From Beroe forskalii (lineage: Eukaryota; Ctenophora; Nuda; Beroida; Beroidae), in assembly GCA_011033025.1 (NCBI GenBank), contig WFMF01000211.1:1-64000 (forward strand): 64,000 nt of DNA, in the 5' to 3' direction. Below are positions 32,903 through 43,492 of the stretch, piece after piece. A program made the position numbers and the translations under genes. The notes under the pieces were generated by a model. The model was not told the origin of the DNA, did not search any database, and saw only the letters and a program-made list of their open reading frames with translations. The number at the start of each line of letters is the position of its first letter. The stretch's first letter is position 1.

Positions 32903-35146
32903 ATGGTGGGTGTTTTTATAATCTTGCTTATGCCCCAGTGCGTTGTTTCAAAGAACATGACAATTCCTTTGATTGAAAAGATAACTGGGTCCCATGTTAG
33001 TCATAACTTGTTTAATGCCGATGGATTTGAGAACAATTGGAATTGTCTTCGGTTCTCTGTTAATGTCATTAAGCACATTTTGCAAGGTTTCCTCAGTCCC
33101 AAAAAACTTCGGGAGTTGGCCACCAACACCAATGACACCAATCCCATTTGTCGATTTAACTTCAATGCTTTCGATGCTTACCGGTTCGGACTTACCACCT
33201 TTGATCATAGGTACACGGAATGGTTTTGTGAGATAAAAGAGGACTTCATTTGTGACTATAGCAGTGAGTGTCTTACAGACGAGTGTCATTGTAAAGAGGA
33301 GGAAGAAGAGGGTTACGATGTTTTCTACTGTGCAGACGGTTCAGGGTGTGTTGCCTTCAGTAAGTTGTGTGACTCTATCCACCATTGCATTGATGGGTCG
33401 GACGAGTGCCTCTGTGAAGGGGTACACTCTTTCTCCTGTCCTGGCATCAGTGACACTCCCTTCTGCATGCAGGAAACCGATGACACTTGTGCTAGAATGG
33501 TGGAGTTTCTCAATCTCACTGAAGAGTGTAGTGGAGCACTGAAGGATTTCACCTGTAAGCCCGCAATGATGCTCAATGATTCTTTGGACTCCCATGATGA
33601 ATCATTTTTCGAGTGTTTGTTCAAAGGCTATGACACCGTTTTCTCGCCTGAGTTAAGTATCAGTGACGACACAGTACCGAAATACTGTCGGGAAAACTGC
33701 TCAGATAATGAAGGCTGGCGTTATTACTGTGATCACATCTTCAGGGGCGACCAATCGGGAAGCTTCCAGTTCAACATGCACGCTTATGTCTTCAACTGCG
33801 ACAAAGTTGCCTACTCCAGCAGCACGATCACTCTGCTCAACGTGTGTGATGGGATTGTGGACTGTAAAAACATGGCCGATGAGATCGGGTGCTCTGGTAG
33901 GTTCTATTGCTCTAACGACACGGCTGAGTGGACACACCTCTCCAAGGTTTGTGACAATGTTAAGGACTGCTCCAATGGGTGGGATGAGTGCCAGGAATGC
34001 AATGTGGGTTCCCTGTCCTCCAGCAAGTTCCTCATCCAGTCCAATGTTGTCTTCTCCTTCACCATCCTGGGTGGTTTGTCCATCTTCCTGACTAATGTGA
34101 TTGTGGGGGTGGAGTGTTACAGAAACCCCTCCGGTAACAGCGCTGGTTCTAAAGACAGACTCATTCGACTGCAGGTGTTTGTATATGACGGACTGATGGG
34201 TGTGTACATGTGTCTGATAGTGATCGCTGCCATCATTCTCCGGACTAAAGGAGACTTCTGCCAGTATGAAGAGATGTGGCGGTCCAGCATCCCCTGTTCT
34301 CTGCTGGGTGTGGTGTTCTCTGTTTCCTCCCATGGGTCTCTGATCACCATCGTCTTCCTGAGTTTGGTAAGGTGTGCTGTGTGTCATAACCGAGGGGATG
34401 TGTTCACTGGGGGTGTTATCAAGGGAGTCTCTGTAGCGCTGTGGTTCCTCAATATTTCCAATGCAGTGCTTCCTTTGCTGCCCATTCCTGAAGTTCAGAA
34501 CATCTTCAGAACGGAGATCTTCCTGGCAAATGCCCAGGATAACCCCTTCATCAATTCCAATCCTCTGAACATGACCAAAGTAAATGATCTGCATTTCAAG
34601 GTGTTTGGAAGGGAAGATACCATCTACAATGCCCTTGAAAACCTCAACAACTTGACTTCCAACCACCACATGTTTGATTACCTGGAGATAGGTTACTATG
34701 GCAACACAGCTGAGTGTGTCCACAACCTCTTCAGCTCCAAGTCCTCCTTTGAAACCTTCAAGCTGAGTTACTGCACATGTGTCTCAATGCTGCTCCTGGT
34801 CCTCAGTGCCTCCTACATCCTTATAGTTCGGAATGATATGAAAGGGAAAGCCGAGTTGGCGAGGGTTGGAGGACCTCAGAATGCTGACACAGCCACCGCT
34901 CTGACCGTCAAAGTCACCCTGATGATCCTCACTCAGTTCTTCAGCTGGGTGTCCCTCATTGTCACCCTCATCTACTTCAAGTACATTGCTCGTAGACCTG
35001 CCCCCATGGAAGTGTTTGAGTGGTTTGCTCTGGTTGTCATCCCAGTCAACAGCCTTCTCAACCCTATCTTCTACACTCACCTTTACAAGAGGTGGACCAC
35101 CTCCATGTGGAGACTCTGGAGACTGGTTGTCAACCATTTCCATTAG
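32903..35146 (+). CDS. LDLa-repeat GPCR with LGR-like 7TM domain, single exon
   Basis: An intact 747-residue frame. A short hydrophobic N-terminus (MVGVFIILLMPQCVVS) is a likely signal peptide. LDL-receptor class A modules follow at about residues 142-170, 297-330 and 334-363, each with the C-D-G-x-D-C...DE pattern. Seven membrane segments follow at about 380-403, 422-446, 466-489, 505-527, 622-643, 668-692 and 704-726. TM2 has YDGLMGVYM, like the D-x-x-M-G-x-Y of LGR/relaxin-type receptors, and TM7 has NPIFY. The usual ERW after TM3 is LVRC. Extracellular loop 2 is long (~93 residues) with several N-glycosylation motifs. No leucine-rich repeats lie between LDLa and 7TM, unlike relaxin receptors or GRL101. 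The ligand is unknown. The final codons lie inside the first unit of a tandem repeat. Confidence 0.93.
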   Translation: MVGVFIILLMPQCVVSKNMTIPLIEKITGSHVSHNLFNADGFENNWNCLRFSVNVIKHILQGFLSPKKLRELATNTNDTNPICRFNFNAFDAYRFGLTTFDHRYTEWFCEIKEDFICDYSSECLTDECHCKEEEEEGYDVFYCADGSGCVAFSKLCDSIHHCIDGSDECLCEGVHSFSCPGISDTPFCMQETDDTCARMVEFLNLTEECSGALKDFTCKPAMMLNDSLDSHDESFFECLFKGYDTVFSPELSISDDTVPKYCRENCSDNEGWRYYCDHIFRGDQSGSFQFNMHAYVFNCDKVAYSSSTITLLNVCDGIVDCKNMADEIGCSGRFYCSNDTAEWTHLSKVCDNVKDCSNGWDECQECNVGSLSSSKFLIQSNVVFSFTILGGLSIFLTNVIVGVECYRNPSGNSAGSKDRLIRLQVFVYDGLMGVYMCLIVIAAIILRTKGDFCQYEEMWRSSIPCSLLGVVFSVSSHGSLITIVFLSLVRCAVCHNRGDVFTGGVIKGVSVALWFLNISNAVLPLLPIPEVQNIFRTEIFLANAQDNPFINSNPLNMTKVNDLHFKVFGREDTIYNALENLNNLTSNHHMFDYLEIGYYGNTAECVHNLFSSKSSFETFKLSYCTCVSMLLLVLSASYILIVRNDMKGKAELARVGGPQNADTATALTVKVTLMILTQFFSWVSLIVTLIYFKYIARRPAPMEVFEWFALVVIPVNSLLNPIFYTHLYKRWTTSMWRLWRLVVNHFH

Positions 35147-35450
35147 TTCACCAGACTTGATATATTCTACTACTAGAAGTAGAAGGAAAGCCAACCACCT
35201 CCAGTAGTTAACCACTACTGCTATATTCTACTACTAAAAGGGAGAAGGATTTCCGGTAGTTCACCAGACTTGAGATATTCTGCTACTAGAAGGGAAGCCA
35301 ACCATTTCCGGTAGTTCACCAAACTTGGGATATTCTACTACTAAAAGGGAGAGGGATTTCCAGTAGCTCAACCAAACTTGGGATATTCTGCTGCTAGAAG
35401 GAAGATGGATTTCTGGTATTTCACCGAACTTGAAATATTCTGTCACTTGA
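35125..35450 (+). repeat. ~60-bp tandem repeat covering the GPCR stop codon and 3' UTR
   Basis: Five imperfect units contain CCAACCATTTCC-(A/G)GTAGTTCACC, ACTTGGGATATTCTACTACT and AGAAGG. The first unit begins within the last codons of the receptor gene (AACCATTTCCATTAG). Confidence 0.85.
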
Positions 35451-35469
35451 AGAAGACAGGGACTTCTTG

Positions 35470-36740
35470 AAGTGGCAAGCTCGGTCACAGGACCTGTACC
35501 CAATCCTCTAGAGGCCCATTACAATATGGAATTCCAATGGGAACAAGACAACGAACAACGAGCCCTGCATGTACCTCCCCGCTGACTTCAGACACTAGAG
35601 GAAACAAGGATATTCACCACCCTAAACGATGAAAAGTAAGCATTGATGCCCAACAGAAAGAAAGACGCTGCCTTGAACTCGAATTTGTAGACTTACAGTT
35701 ACTTTGACGTCATGCCTTGGACTCCAAAAACAAAATATTATTGTCCTTCGGCTTCATTTTACAACTGTGCATGGTGTATTATGTATAAAATATTTTGAAT
35801 AATTTCTAGGCTTCTTTTGCCCCAGATCATAATTTTTCACGTATTTTCCAGCAACTTTTTCCCACAACTATGACTCAGATTTGCAGTCTTCCTCATCCGT
35901 TGCTCATCCATTTTCCAATTACAAACTGTCGTAACGTCCAATGCACCGAATCTGCGTTTGAACGATTAGATATTCGATAAGCAACTATCATCATTGCCAT
36001 TTAAAGTGATTCAATTTCTATGATTTTGTTCTATTACATTTTATGTTGATTTTTGGCTGATAAAAAGCGATAATAAAGGTAATAAATTTCATAAGCTATC
36101 CATTACTGATTCTCTCTCAATGCATCGAAATTGTTTGATTTTGATTGAATGTAGCTGATTCACATAACACTTCCAGTTATTTATTCCCGATATTCTTTCC
36201 TGTTTCTCTGAATATGAAATACGAATAAACCGAATCCCCGAGTGTACATCTCCGAGCGTTTGCCTGTTAGAGTATACAAAAATCCTTTTCCATATTTATA
36301 TTTTATTTCAATAGATTCGGGCGCTGAACTGGCATAGAAGCATCTTAACTGCAGCGACCAGTGATAGCACTTGACATATTGTCTGCATTGTCTGCCTGAC
36401 CAGTGATCCATTCCCAGCCCTACTGGAGGATACCTTATTTCTCAAGAAATGATGTTGATAAGAAAAAGCTACTTAACATCATCGGGGGCTAAGACTCTAA
36501 GACATGGTACATTTGTTTGATTCTGTACTAATGTTGAGCGTTCTTAACGCGTGAAATGTATGCAAGAAGAGCATTATAACAATCTTAATTTCCCATAATT
36601 ATGTTAAATAGCAAGTGGTTGTGGTTAATTGGTGCAATCAGGTGCCTAATGCCTTTTTTGGCAATATCTTTCCCGCTGTTTTGGGTTCTGTGAATGTCAT
36701 CTTATATGTCCATGGTTGAAATAACGTTTAATGTCTGACG
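35470..36740. other. GPCR 3' flank, no other gene seen
   Basis: AT-rich sequence. Two AATAAA sites on the plus strand at 36,072-36,077 and 36,081-36,086 could end the receptor transcript, giving a ~900-base 3' UTR. The minus-strand frame at 36,181-36,411 shows no coding features. Confidence 0.45.
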
Positions 36741-36745
36741 TTTTC

Positions 36746-36905
36746 TGCACCGCTTCCTAACGAGTGCAGAACGGTTTTGCTATTGACAATGAGGATCGTC
36801 CCTGAGAATCCCCGCTGTATCATCATGTGGCGGGAATAGCTGAGTTCTCGGACCTGCCTCATGATTTAAAACAATTATTTTCAAGTTACTTTTTTGTCAT
36901 TATTT
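36746..36905 (+). repeat. Dispersed duplication, copy 1
   Basis: This segment (CACCGCTTCC...GCAGAACGGTTTTGCTA... TGTGGCGGGAA...TTCTCGGACCTGC) recurs in the same orientation at 40,011-40,160. Shorter similarities to the flanks (CTCATGGGTT, TCTACATTGCTT) at 37,050-37,260 and 39,180-39,280 suggest that a larger ~3-kb segment was duplicated and then diverged. Confidence 0.75.
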
Positions 36906-37404
36906 TAGATTAGTTCAAGCATATGTTCAATGAAAAATTCACAATAACCTGGTAATTCTTAGCGTCAATTGTGTTTGATTTATGTCCCTCAAACTTGGTA
37001 GATCTTAACTGGTATTGTGGGTACAGTTTAAGTAATTAACCAAATCCTTTAACTGTCTCATGGGTTAGAAAGTTATTTCAAATTCTATGTTACTTCCTAA
37101 TTAAAAAGTTTATTTGTTTTCCTCTTACAGTTACAGTTTCCGAGATCTTTCGGAGGTTGAACGTTATTTGTTCAATGTATTTTCTACAGAATATCCTTTC
37201 CGAAATGCAAAAGGGTCACCCTCCTTAGTTTCACGGTCTCTACATTGCTTTTTGGTCTGTTCTTCATGAGTGGGGGGGGGAGAGTGATAGTGGGATTCCC
37301 CAGACATGCTGAACCACACGATTTTCGAGAGGGTCATCTTATCCGTCAACTGGATAAATCCATGATTGAAGTATTGTTAAGACGAATCCAGACTGTTTTT
37401 ATTA

Positions 37405-37999
37405 GGGGGTGCACACACGTGGCTTATAAGCCATGGACTATAAGCCATGGCTTATAAGCTACGTGTGTGCTGTCGATAACTTACCCATGGACTATTATCC
37501 ATATGTGTGTCTTGGGTGAAAGTATCGACTACACTCTACAAAAGTGTGGAGATTAGTCCATGAAAAATAGCCGGTCTTAAATGTGGTATTACAATCCACA
37601 TGGCTTGTAAGCCACGTGTGTCTTGTAGACTATAGTCGACACTGTACATAATTCCGAGAAAATTTGTATACATTAACGCTAGCCAATCAGAACGCTGTAT
37701 CATGCGTGTCATTAACCAATCAAAAGCAATAAAAGTGATAGGGGTAATGTTTCCGATTCTTCCTGTGTTGTGCTACGATCAGAGCATCCGAGGGTATCGT
37801 GTCAAATTCCGTCAATCAATTTCTATTCGGGGACACAGAAGAAATTGCTTTCGATATTTTGTTACGGTAACGTGTGTTGACAATAGTCTACAAGACACAC
37901 GTAGGATTCGTGGCTTATACTCCACGTCATGTGTCTTCACCCCAAAACTTGGCGTAGACTATAGTCGACATGGCTTATAATCCACGTGTGTGCAGCCCC
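37405..37999. mobile_element. Harbinger-like miniature element (TTA target duplication)
   Basis: TTA flanks both sides (37402-37404, 38000-38002). The termini are GGGGGTGCACACACGTGGC on the left and the reverse complement of GGGGCTGCACACACGTGG on the right. The ~30-bp ends continue as TTATAAGCCATG. The interior has many CCATGGACTATA-type palindromes. No transposase is present. A 3-bp TWA duplication with GGG-starting ends fits PIF/Harbinger elements, and that assignment is inference. Confidence 0.85.
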
Positions 38000-38266
38000 T
38001 TAATTAATTAATGCAAGACCGTTTTCCTGATGAATGCAAGACGGTTTGGCAAAGAACGTTTCGAATTCATCCAGATCAGCAGATCTTCTTGAGATTCTCT
38101 TCTGTTCCGCAAGTTACAATCTTATTACAGATTATTTCATGAAAATTTTTAAAACATTCAAAATTTTCATCATTTGAAATACACACGCATAATAAAACAC
38201 TTGTTTATAAAACAACAACAATTAATAACTTAATAAAAACTAAAAAAGAACATCTTCAACTCTTCC

Positions 38267-38563
38267 TCATCCCCTTCCGAATGATGGGTGGTGGGTTCTG
38301 GGGAGGGGGTCCTGTGGGGGGTTTGTCGCCTCCACTGAAGGTGAGGAGGGGGAGGCGGGTGTCTCTGGTTCCATCACGTCCTCCATGGGAACCTCCGGCA
38401 TCTGGTGGGTATGAGCCTCCCACATGTAGGGGTTTTGGGGCCTAACTTCACACATTCTCCTGAAGTGTTCTCTTTCCTCCTCCAGCTTCTCCATTTGTCG
38501 TTCAAGTCCCCTTTGGTATCTTCGGTCCCCACGGCCCTCTTTCTCGAGCTGCGCTATCCTCTC
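38267..38563 (-). CDS. C-terminal exon of an unrecognised coiled-coil protein
   Basis: An acceptor (TTCGGCACAG) at 38,564 opens a frame reading ERIAQLEKEGRGDRRYQR and EKLEEEREHFRRMCEVRP, strongly coiled-coil and charged, followed by a Pro/Glu/Ser-rich tail (PETPASPSSPSVEATNPP) and a stop. Codon use and GC content are higher than in the flanks, which supports real coding sequence. The upstream exons, which should lie to the right, were not found. No family could be named, and a leucine-zipper end of a transcription factor is only one possibility. Confidence 0.5.
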   Translation of the reverse strand, partial: ERIAQLEKEGRGDRRYQRGLERQMEKLEEEREHFRRMCEVRPQNPYMWEAHTHQMPEVPMEDVMEPETPASPSSPSVEATNPPQDPLPRTHHPSFGRG

Positions 38564-39587
38564 CTGTGCCGAAACCAGTTTTAAGGAAAAGTGAGCACTC
38601 CTGCTCTCGCCCTTATCAGTGTTTAATTGATCTGCATCTGGCTTATGCCATATATGCGCTACTTAAGATAACGACCTAATCTATCATATTTAATTAATTA
38701 TGTATGTAGGGCTCAACCGTAATAATATGTCACCAATATGAGGCGATTAACCAAATAACTAACTAGCCTCTACATGTACCATAATTTAATGTACAGTGTG
38801 TACACTAATACATAATAGCTTTACCCTGGCCCTACAACATACACTCTGTGTATATATCCTACAACAATATCTTGACTGAAAACGTTTACGATAACCTCAT
38901 GCATGAATTTCGATAGTTTTGACTTCAGTTTCAATTGTTCCACCTTGATAATAACAATCGAGCTTGATATCAATCCTTTCACCTCGGTATTGTGGGTGTT
39001 GTTTAACTATTGATAATAAATAACCGGGGAGGATCGGGGCTCTCGTCCCATCCGGGAGCCTGGGAGTGCTTGCCTCTAAAGCTCCCTCTCCTGGGCGCCG
39101 CCTGGGCCCTCATTGGCCCATCCCCCATCCAGAAGTGATATAGAAGATCAAGAGGATCCTCTTATCCGCCAACTGTCTCAGTGTCTCATGGGTTGGATGG
39201 CTTTCCTCTGTACCTTCTATAATCTCATCTCTCTCCGTCTGTCATCATCTACATTGCTTATTACGACAAGTTTGTTCTTCAGGATTTAGGCGAGGGTTGT
39301 TGGTTTCTTTTAGGATTAGTTTCCGAGACGGAAACAGCAAAACATGTACTGGATCAGTATAAGAGTTTAAGCAGCTTTATTAACCATATACCAGCCGTAG
39401 TAGTGTAACATCTTCTAAAGTCCTAAGATTTCTGTCATCCTCAGTACACTATAACATCAGCCGTATTAACTTTTTCAGTGCCTTTCACATCGCTTGAGCT
39501 CACGATGGTTACGAGAGGGTCTTCTTACCTGTTAACTGGTTAATATAGCATTTAAAAATCAATTGATTAACAAATAGATCCATTTAA

Positions 39588-39901
39588 GGGGCCATCCATA
39601 AAGGACGTCCGCAAAATTTCGGCCATTTCAGACCCCTCCCTCCCCCCTTGTCCGCAAACGTCCGCAATCCAGAAACCCCTCCCTCCCCCCCGGACGTCCG
39701 CATTTTTCTTCAAAATCTTTTGAGTCATCATTTTTGGCCCAAAAATTTCGTGATTTTCTAGTGAAATAGCCGTCAAATCGCCCAACATTTCCATGAATTG
39801 CGGACGTCCGCATTTGGCCAAACACCCCTCCCCCTACGTCCGCAAACGTCCGCATTGGCCAGACTCCCCCCTCATTGCGGACGTCCTTTATGGATGGCCC
39901 C
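39588..39901. mobile_element. Harbinger-like miniature element (TAA target duplication)
   Basis: TAA flanks both sides (39585-39587, 39902-39904). The ends are perfect inverted repeats for at least 26 bases, starting GGGGCCATCCATAAAGGACG. The interior repeats the GCGGACGTCCGCA palindrome several times. There is no transposase. A diverged relative is at ~57,940. Confidence 0.9.
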
Positions 39902-40010
39902 TAAGATATATATTTTATCCTGGTTGCACCTTGCTACTTTGTCAGTACCTTGGTGGCACTGAGTTGTGAATGTCAATTGCATTCTACTTGAGCTGGTGAA
40001 TTCAACACCG

Positions 40011-40160
40011 CTTCCCGAGGAACGCAGAACGGTTTTGCTAGTGACAAACAGAATCTTTCCTGAGAATCCCTTCTGTGTCATAATGTGGCGGGAGAAGCTG
40101 AATTCTCGGACCTGCATCATGATTTATAACAATTATTTTCTCTATAAATTGTTCGTCATC
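40011..40160 (+). repeat. Dispersed duplication, copy 2
   Basis: Matches 36,746-36,905 along most of its length, including the string GCAGAACGGTTTTGCTA and the end CATGATTTATAACAATTATTTTC. Confidence 0.75.
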
Positions 40161-40189
40161 TCTCTCTGTCATAATCAATACACTGTTAC

Positions 40190-41510
40190 ATGGGCTGTAA
40201 TAACGATAAATCAAAATGGTTTAGACTGTTTGATGATTCAAAAGTCTTTAGGACCTGTCTTGCAAATGAATGTGTAACTCACAACTGCCTTTTTGCATTT
40301 CATTCGTTGATAAATTCTAAGAATGTTAATAAAATGAGAATATATTATTCAAAACACAGAGACAAAACACACAGAGATGAGTTGGTCGAATTGCTGCAAT
40401 GTTTACTGAGTTTTATAGATAATAAAATATGCTGTTTCACTACTAACAATGTTAGTTGCGCTAGTGATTTGTCATGTCAAATGTTAGTAACATTTGACAT
40501 GACAACTCACTAGAGCAACTACTCTGTACTGTGGTCTGTAGAATATGATAATGAGATGTATAAGTATTTCGTTGAATTTCAAAGACATAAAGAAGAAGAA
40601 AGACAATGGAAATGGAATCAATGCGATTGGAGCATCATGAAGTTGGGAAGGGAGGAAATCAGGTGTAAAAGAACAGTTGTGGAGAGAGATGATTGCGGTA
40701 CTTTGTAAATCGTAAGTATTGTCATGTTGTGTAAGTATTGGTGGAGTTTCCTATTGTCCACCCCTGACCACACCATATGGAGCTTAACTTAAATTCATAG
40801 AATTATCTATCTTATGAGACCAATTCATAAGGTACGAAATTTGGGGATTTTTTGAAAATTTTAGAATGATTCTCAATACTTTATTCTAAACGTCACGACA
40901 CCTACGTAACGCGTGTCGCGTTCACATCCCATTCTCAGGATTGAGACTCAGAACTCCAACACAGCTACCGATTTGAACCCCCTGGCCGATCTCATTGCAA
41001 GAAGAACAAAGCTCTCTACTGAAATGGACTCACTGGATCATTCAGTGCCTGTGAAGCGACAAAGCATGTCCTGTGCAGGTACTCCGTACTGCTAATTAAT
41101 AAAAAAAATCGGAGTTTTTTCGAATGAAGAATAATGTTCGCCAATTAGAATATGACGTGTTTCAGTTCTACTTTTGTCCTCTGTTTCAACTTGTTCTTCA
41201 TTGTCGACGTCTTTATCTTTATCACTATCACAGACAGGTACTACGTACCTATGATAGAGATAAGGTAGGTAATGGTATCTGAGATACATACTCATAGGTA
41301 AGTACCTGCCTACTTTCTCCTATCTGCTTGACACTATCATTTTGTTCAGGGGCCGGATCACGGTTAATCCTGCGACTACTGAATGCAAGAAGAGTGGATA
41401 CTCAGCGATTTATTTCATGAGTTTTCACACTCAGGAGTGTAAAAACTCACGAAAGCCTCTGCTCGTACATTGGAATTGGATGGGATTCATGGGTAAGTTA
41501 TAGCAATAAC
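40190..41510 (+). CDS. Possible short gene or retro-remnant, unrecognised
   Basis: Several exon-like pieces lie on the plus strand: ~40,190-40,490 (KSKWFRLFDDSKVFRTCLAN, KTHRDELVELLQCLLSFID), ~40,537-40,708 (YDNEMYKYFVEFQRHKEEER...), 40,929-41,079 (IETQNSNTATDLNPLADLI, bordered by TTCTCAG and CAG|GTACTC) and 41,350-41,493 (GYSAIYFMSFHTQEC, ending at G|GTAAGT). Phases between the last two do not match. A 33-base palindrome (GTCATGTCAAATG / CATTTGACATGAC) sits at ~40,475. I cannot name a product. Confidence 0.3.
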
Positions 41511-41519
41511 TCAATAACA

Positions 41520-42826
41520 ATAATACTTTATTTCCCTCGCACACATTTTGAGCTCACAAAAATGTATTACTTTAAGTACGATTTGAAATATACGACTTTC
41601 CAATTTCTCAATCCGACCTGATTTCAGTGTAAATTGCTCTTTAAAATTCAGATTTCGATTGTAAGTTTGTTGTTATATTAAAATTTATACTCCTAATTTC
41701 AGACCAAAGAAGTGTAGAAATTGGTTGTAGCCAATAAGCAGTGTGCGGATCGCTTATAGTTCTGAGGGATTGACGAGGATTTACCGCGATTACGGTTGTG
41801 AATCTCATTCTTATTATTATTCTCGTCCAAGTCCAAATGCAGTTGAACTTGGAGATTTCAAAGTGTCCTGTCATAGTCATACCGGTGTTCACTCTCCACG
41901 TCTTTTTAAAGCTTAGCTGTTAGCATTCACTTTAACTTTAAAGGACGAGTAAAGCGAAGAAATTTTGTTCAAATATCGTTCTGAGACGTTGTACACAGAA
42001 TCTAGGGCAATTCTCTAATCTAATCGTTAAAAACGAAGATTCTACCACCTACGAACTCAATGTTCCCTTCCATATATTTATCATACATAACATGCAGTTG
42101 ATGTCAATTTGGTCCCCTGGATCACGCGACCTTGCTGTTATGTGATTTTGCATGTTATTAATCTTGCGTTTTGATATAATCACATCCCATATGAGTGAAG
42201 GTTAAACACTGTTTTGCTTCTTTTGTCTAACGTTGAATTCTCGAATTCTATGAGTCAATAATAAAAACCAACAAATCCATCTAATTAGTAATCGAGGCGT
42301 GAAAAAATCAATCAAAACCGTCAAAAAACAGTGGAATATATACTGTGTTTACATAGTGAACTCAGGGTGTAATTTGATACTGGGGACCATAATGCATCAT
42401 ATTTTGCATGATAGAATTGCTCTTTGATTTAGCTATAACGTGCGGTCAAAATGAAGTGAATAGAAACATCGGACTTTGAATTAAACGTGTTTGTTTATAA
42501 AATTATGATACCTAAGTAGCATAATATGAAATATTTTATATTTCCTTAAATTTTTTTAGACCGCGTCCTTTAAATTGAATGACAGAGGCCTCGATAAGAC
42601 GCGCAAGATTTAGGGGTACTTTAGCAATGTGTCCATCTGAAAAGAACAGATTTGAATTTGATTACGGTGGCATGTCGAACTCATATGTGCACGGCTTTTA
42701 GTTTTTCATGCGCGGGGATGTGAAACATTAATGAAATCGACCTGGATCAGAATGATAGTTCTATTCTGTCTATTGCTGAGCCAGAGCAGCAAGCATTCAT
42801 TGCATTTGATATGAACATGAACTGTT
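41520..42826. other. AT-rich, no gene seen
   Basis: No exon or clear repeat could be supported on either strand. Confidence 0.5.
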
Positions 42827-42829
42827 TTA

Positions 42830-43069
42830 GGCGCCCGTAACGTTCGTTGGTCGATCGAATGGAATTGGTCGATCGATCAACTCCATTTGAACGAATGATG
42901 TGTTTTAATACTCCCTGTTGACTTGAATCGTGTTTAAATGAGCAATATTTAATGTTTTAGTTGTTTCCTACTAGCTTAAAGATTTTCTATTAAAAACACA
43001 TCAGTCGATCAAATGAAGTTGATCGATCGACCAATTCCATTCGATCGACCGACGAACGTTACATGCACC
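42830..43069. mobile_element. Harbinger-like foldback element rich in TCGATCGA
   Basis: TTA flanks both sides (42827-42829, 43070-43072). Arms of ~60 bases start GGCGCCCGTAACGTTCG on the left and the reverse complement of GGTGCATGTAACGTTCG on the right, and continue as TGGTCGATCGAATGGAATTG. The loop is ~130 bases of AT-rich sequence. Noncoding. Confidence 0.85.
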
Positions 43070-43080
43070 TTACTTTTTGT

Positions 43081-43293
43081 CAGACGTTGTTGGGGCGGTG
43101 CGTGTGTGAAAAGGGTCAGAGCAGACAACGTGTTTACTGTTACATTTACAATGCTGTTCTTAAATAATTTCAGAACAGCCTTGTCAATTTTAGTGAAATT
43201 GACAAGGCAGTTCTGACCCCCCTCGTCTAAACTCCTAGCTTCGGCGGGCGGGCGCGCCCGCCCGCCGAAGGCGAGGGGATCAGACAACGTCTG
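43081..43293. mobile_element. Second foldback element adjoining the first
   Basis: The ends CAGACGTTGT and its reverse complement ACAACGTCTG bound a segment with two internal hairpins: TTGTCAATTT/AAATTGACAA near 43,190, and a perfect GC palindrome CTTCGGCGGGCGGGCGC/GCGCCCGCCCGCCGAAG at 43,231-43,270. The flanks show no clear duplication. Confidence 0.65.
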
Positions 43294-43492
43294 ACATTGA
43301 CAATACATTTATCCTTGATGATTATCTTGTACATTGTAGCTACACGAAAATGTCTCAAAATGCCATTGCTTAATCACGATGTATTTTTTTATTTAGGATT
43401 AAACGTGTTTGTTTATAAAATGTTTCAATTGTTTCAAAAAGTAGGGTACGTATTACTATTACGTAAATCGTAATACAGACTATTCAAACTCA

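Noticed and set aside
33701-34723. 340-codon minus-strand open frame
   Set aside because: It is the antisense shadow of the GPCR coding region, with no domain and no splice or poly(A) context.
39567-39855. Minus-strand open frames near 39.6-39.9 kb
   Set aside because: They lie within the miniature element with palindromic GGACGTCC repeats and are by-products of it.
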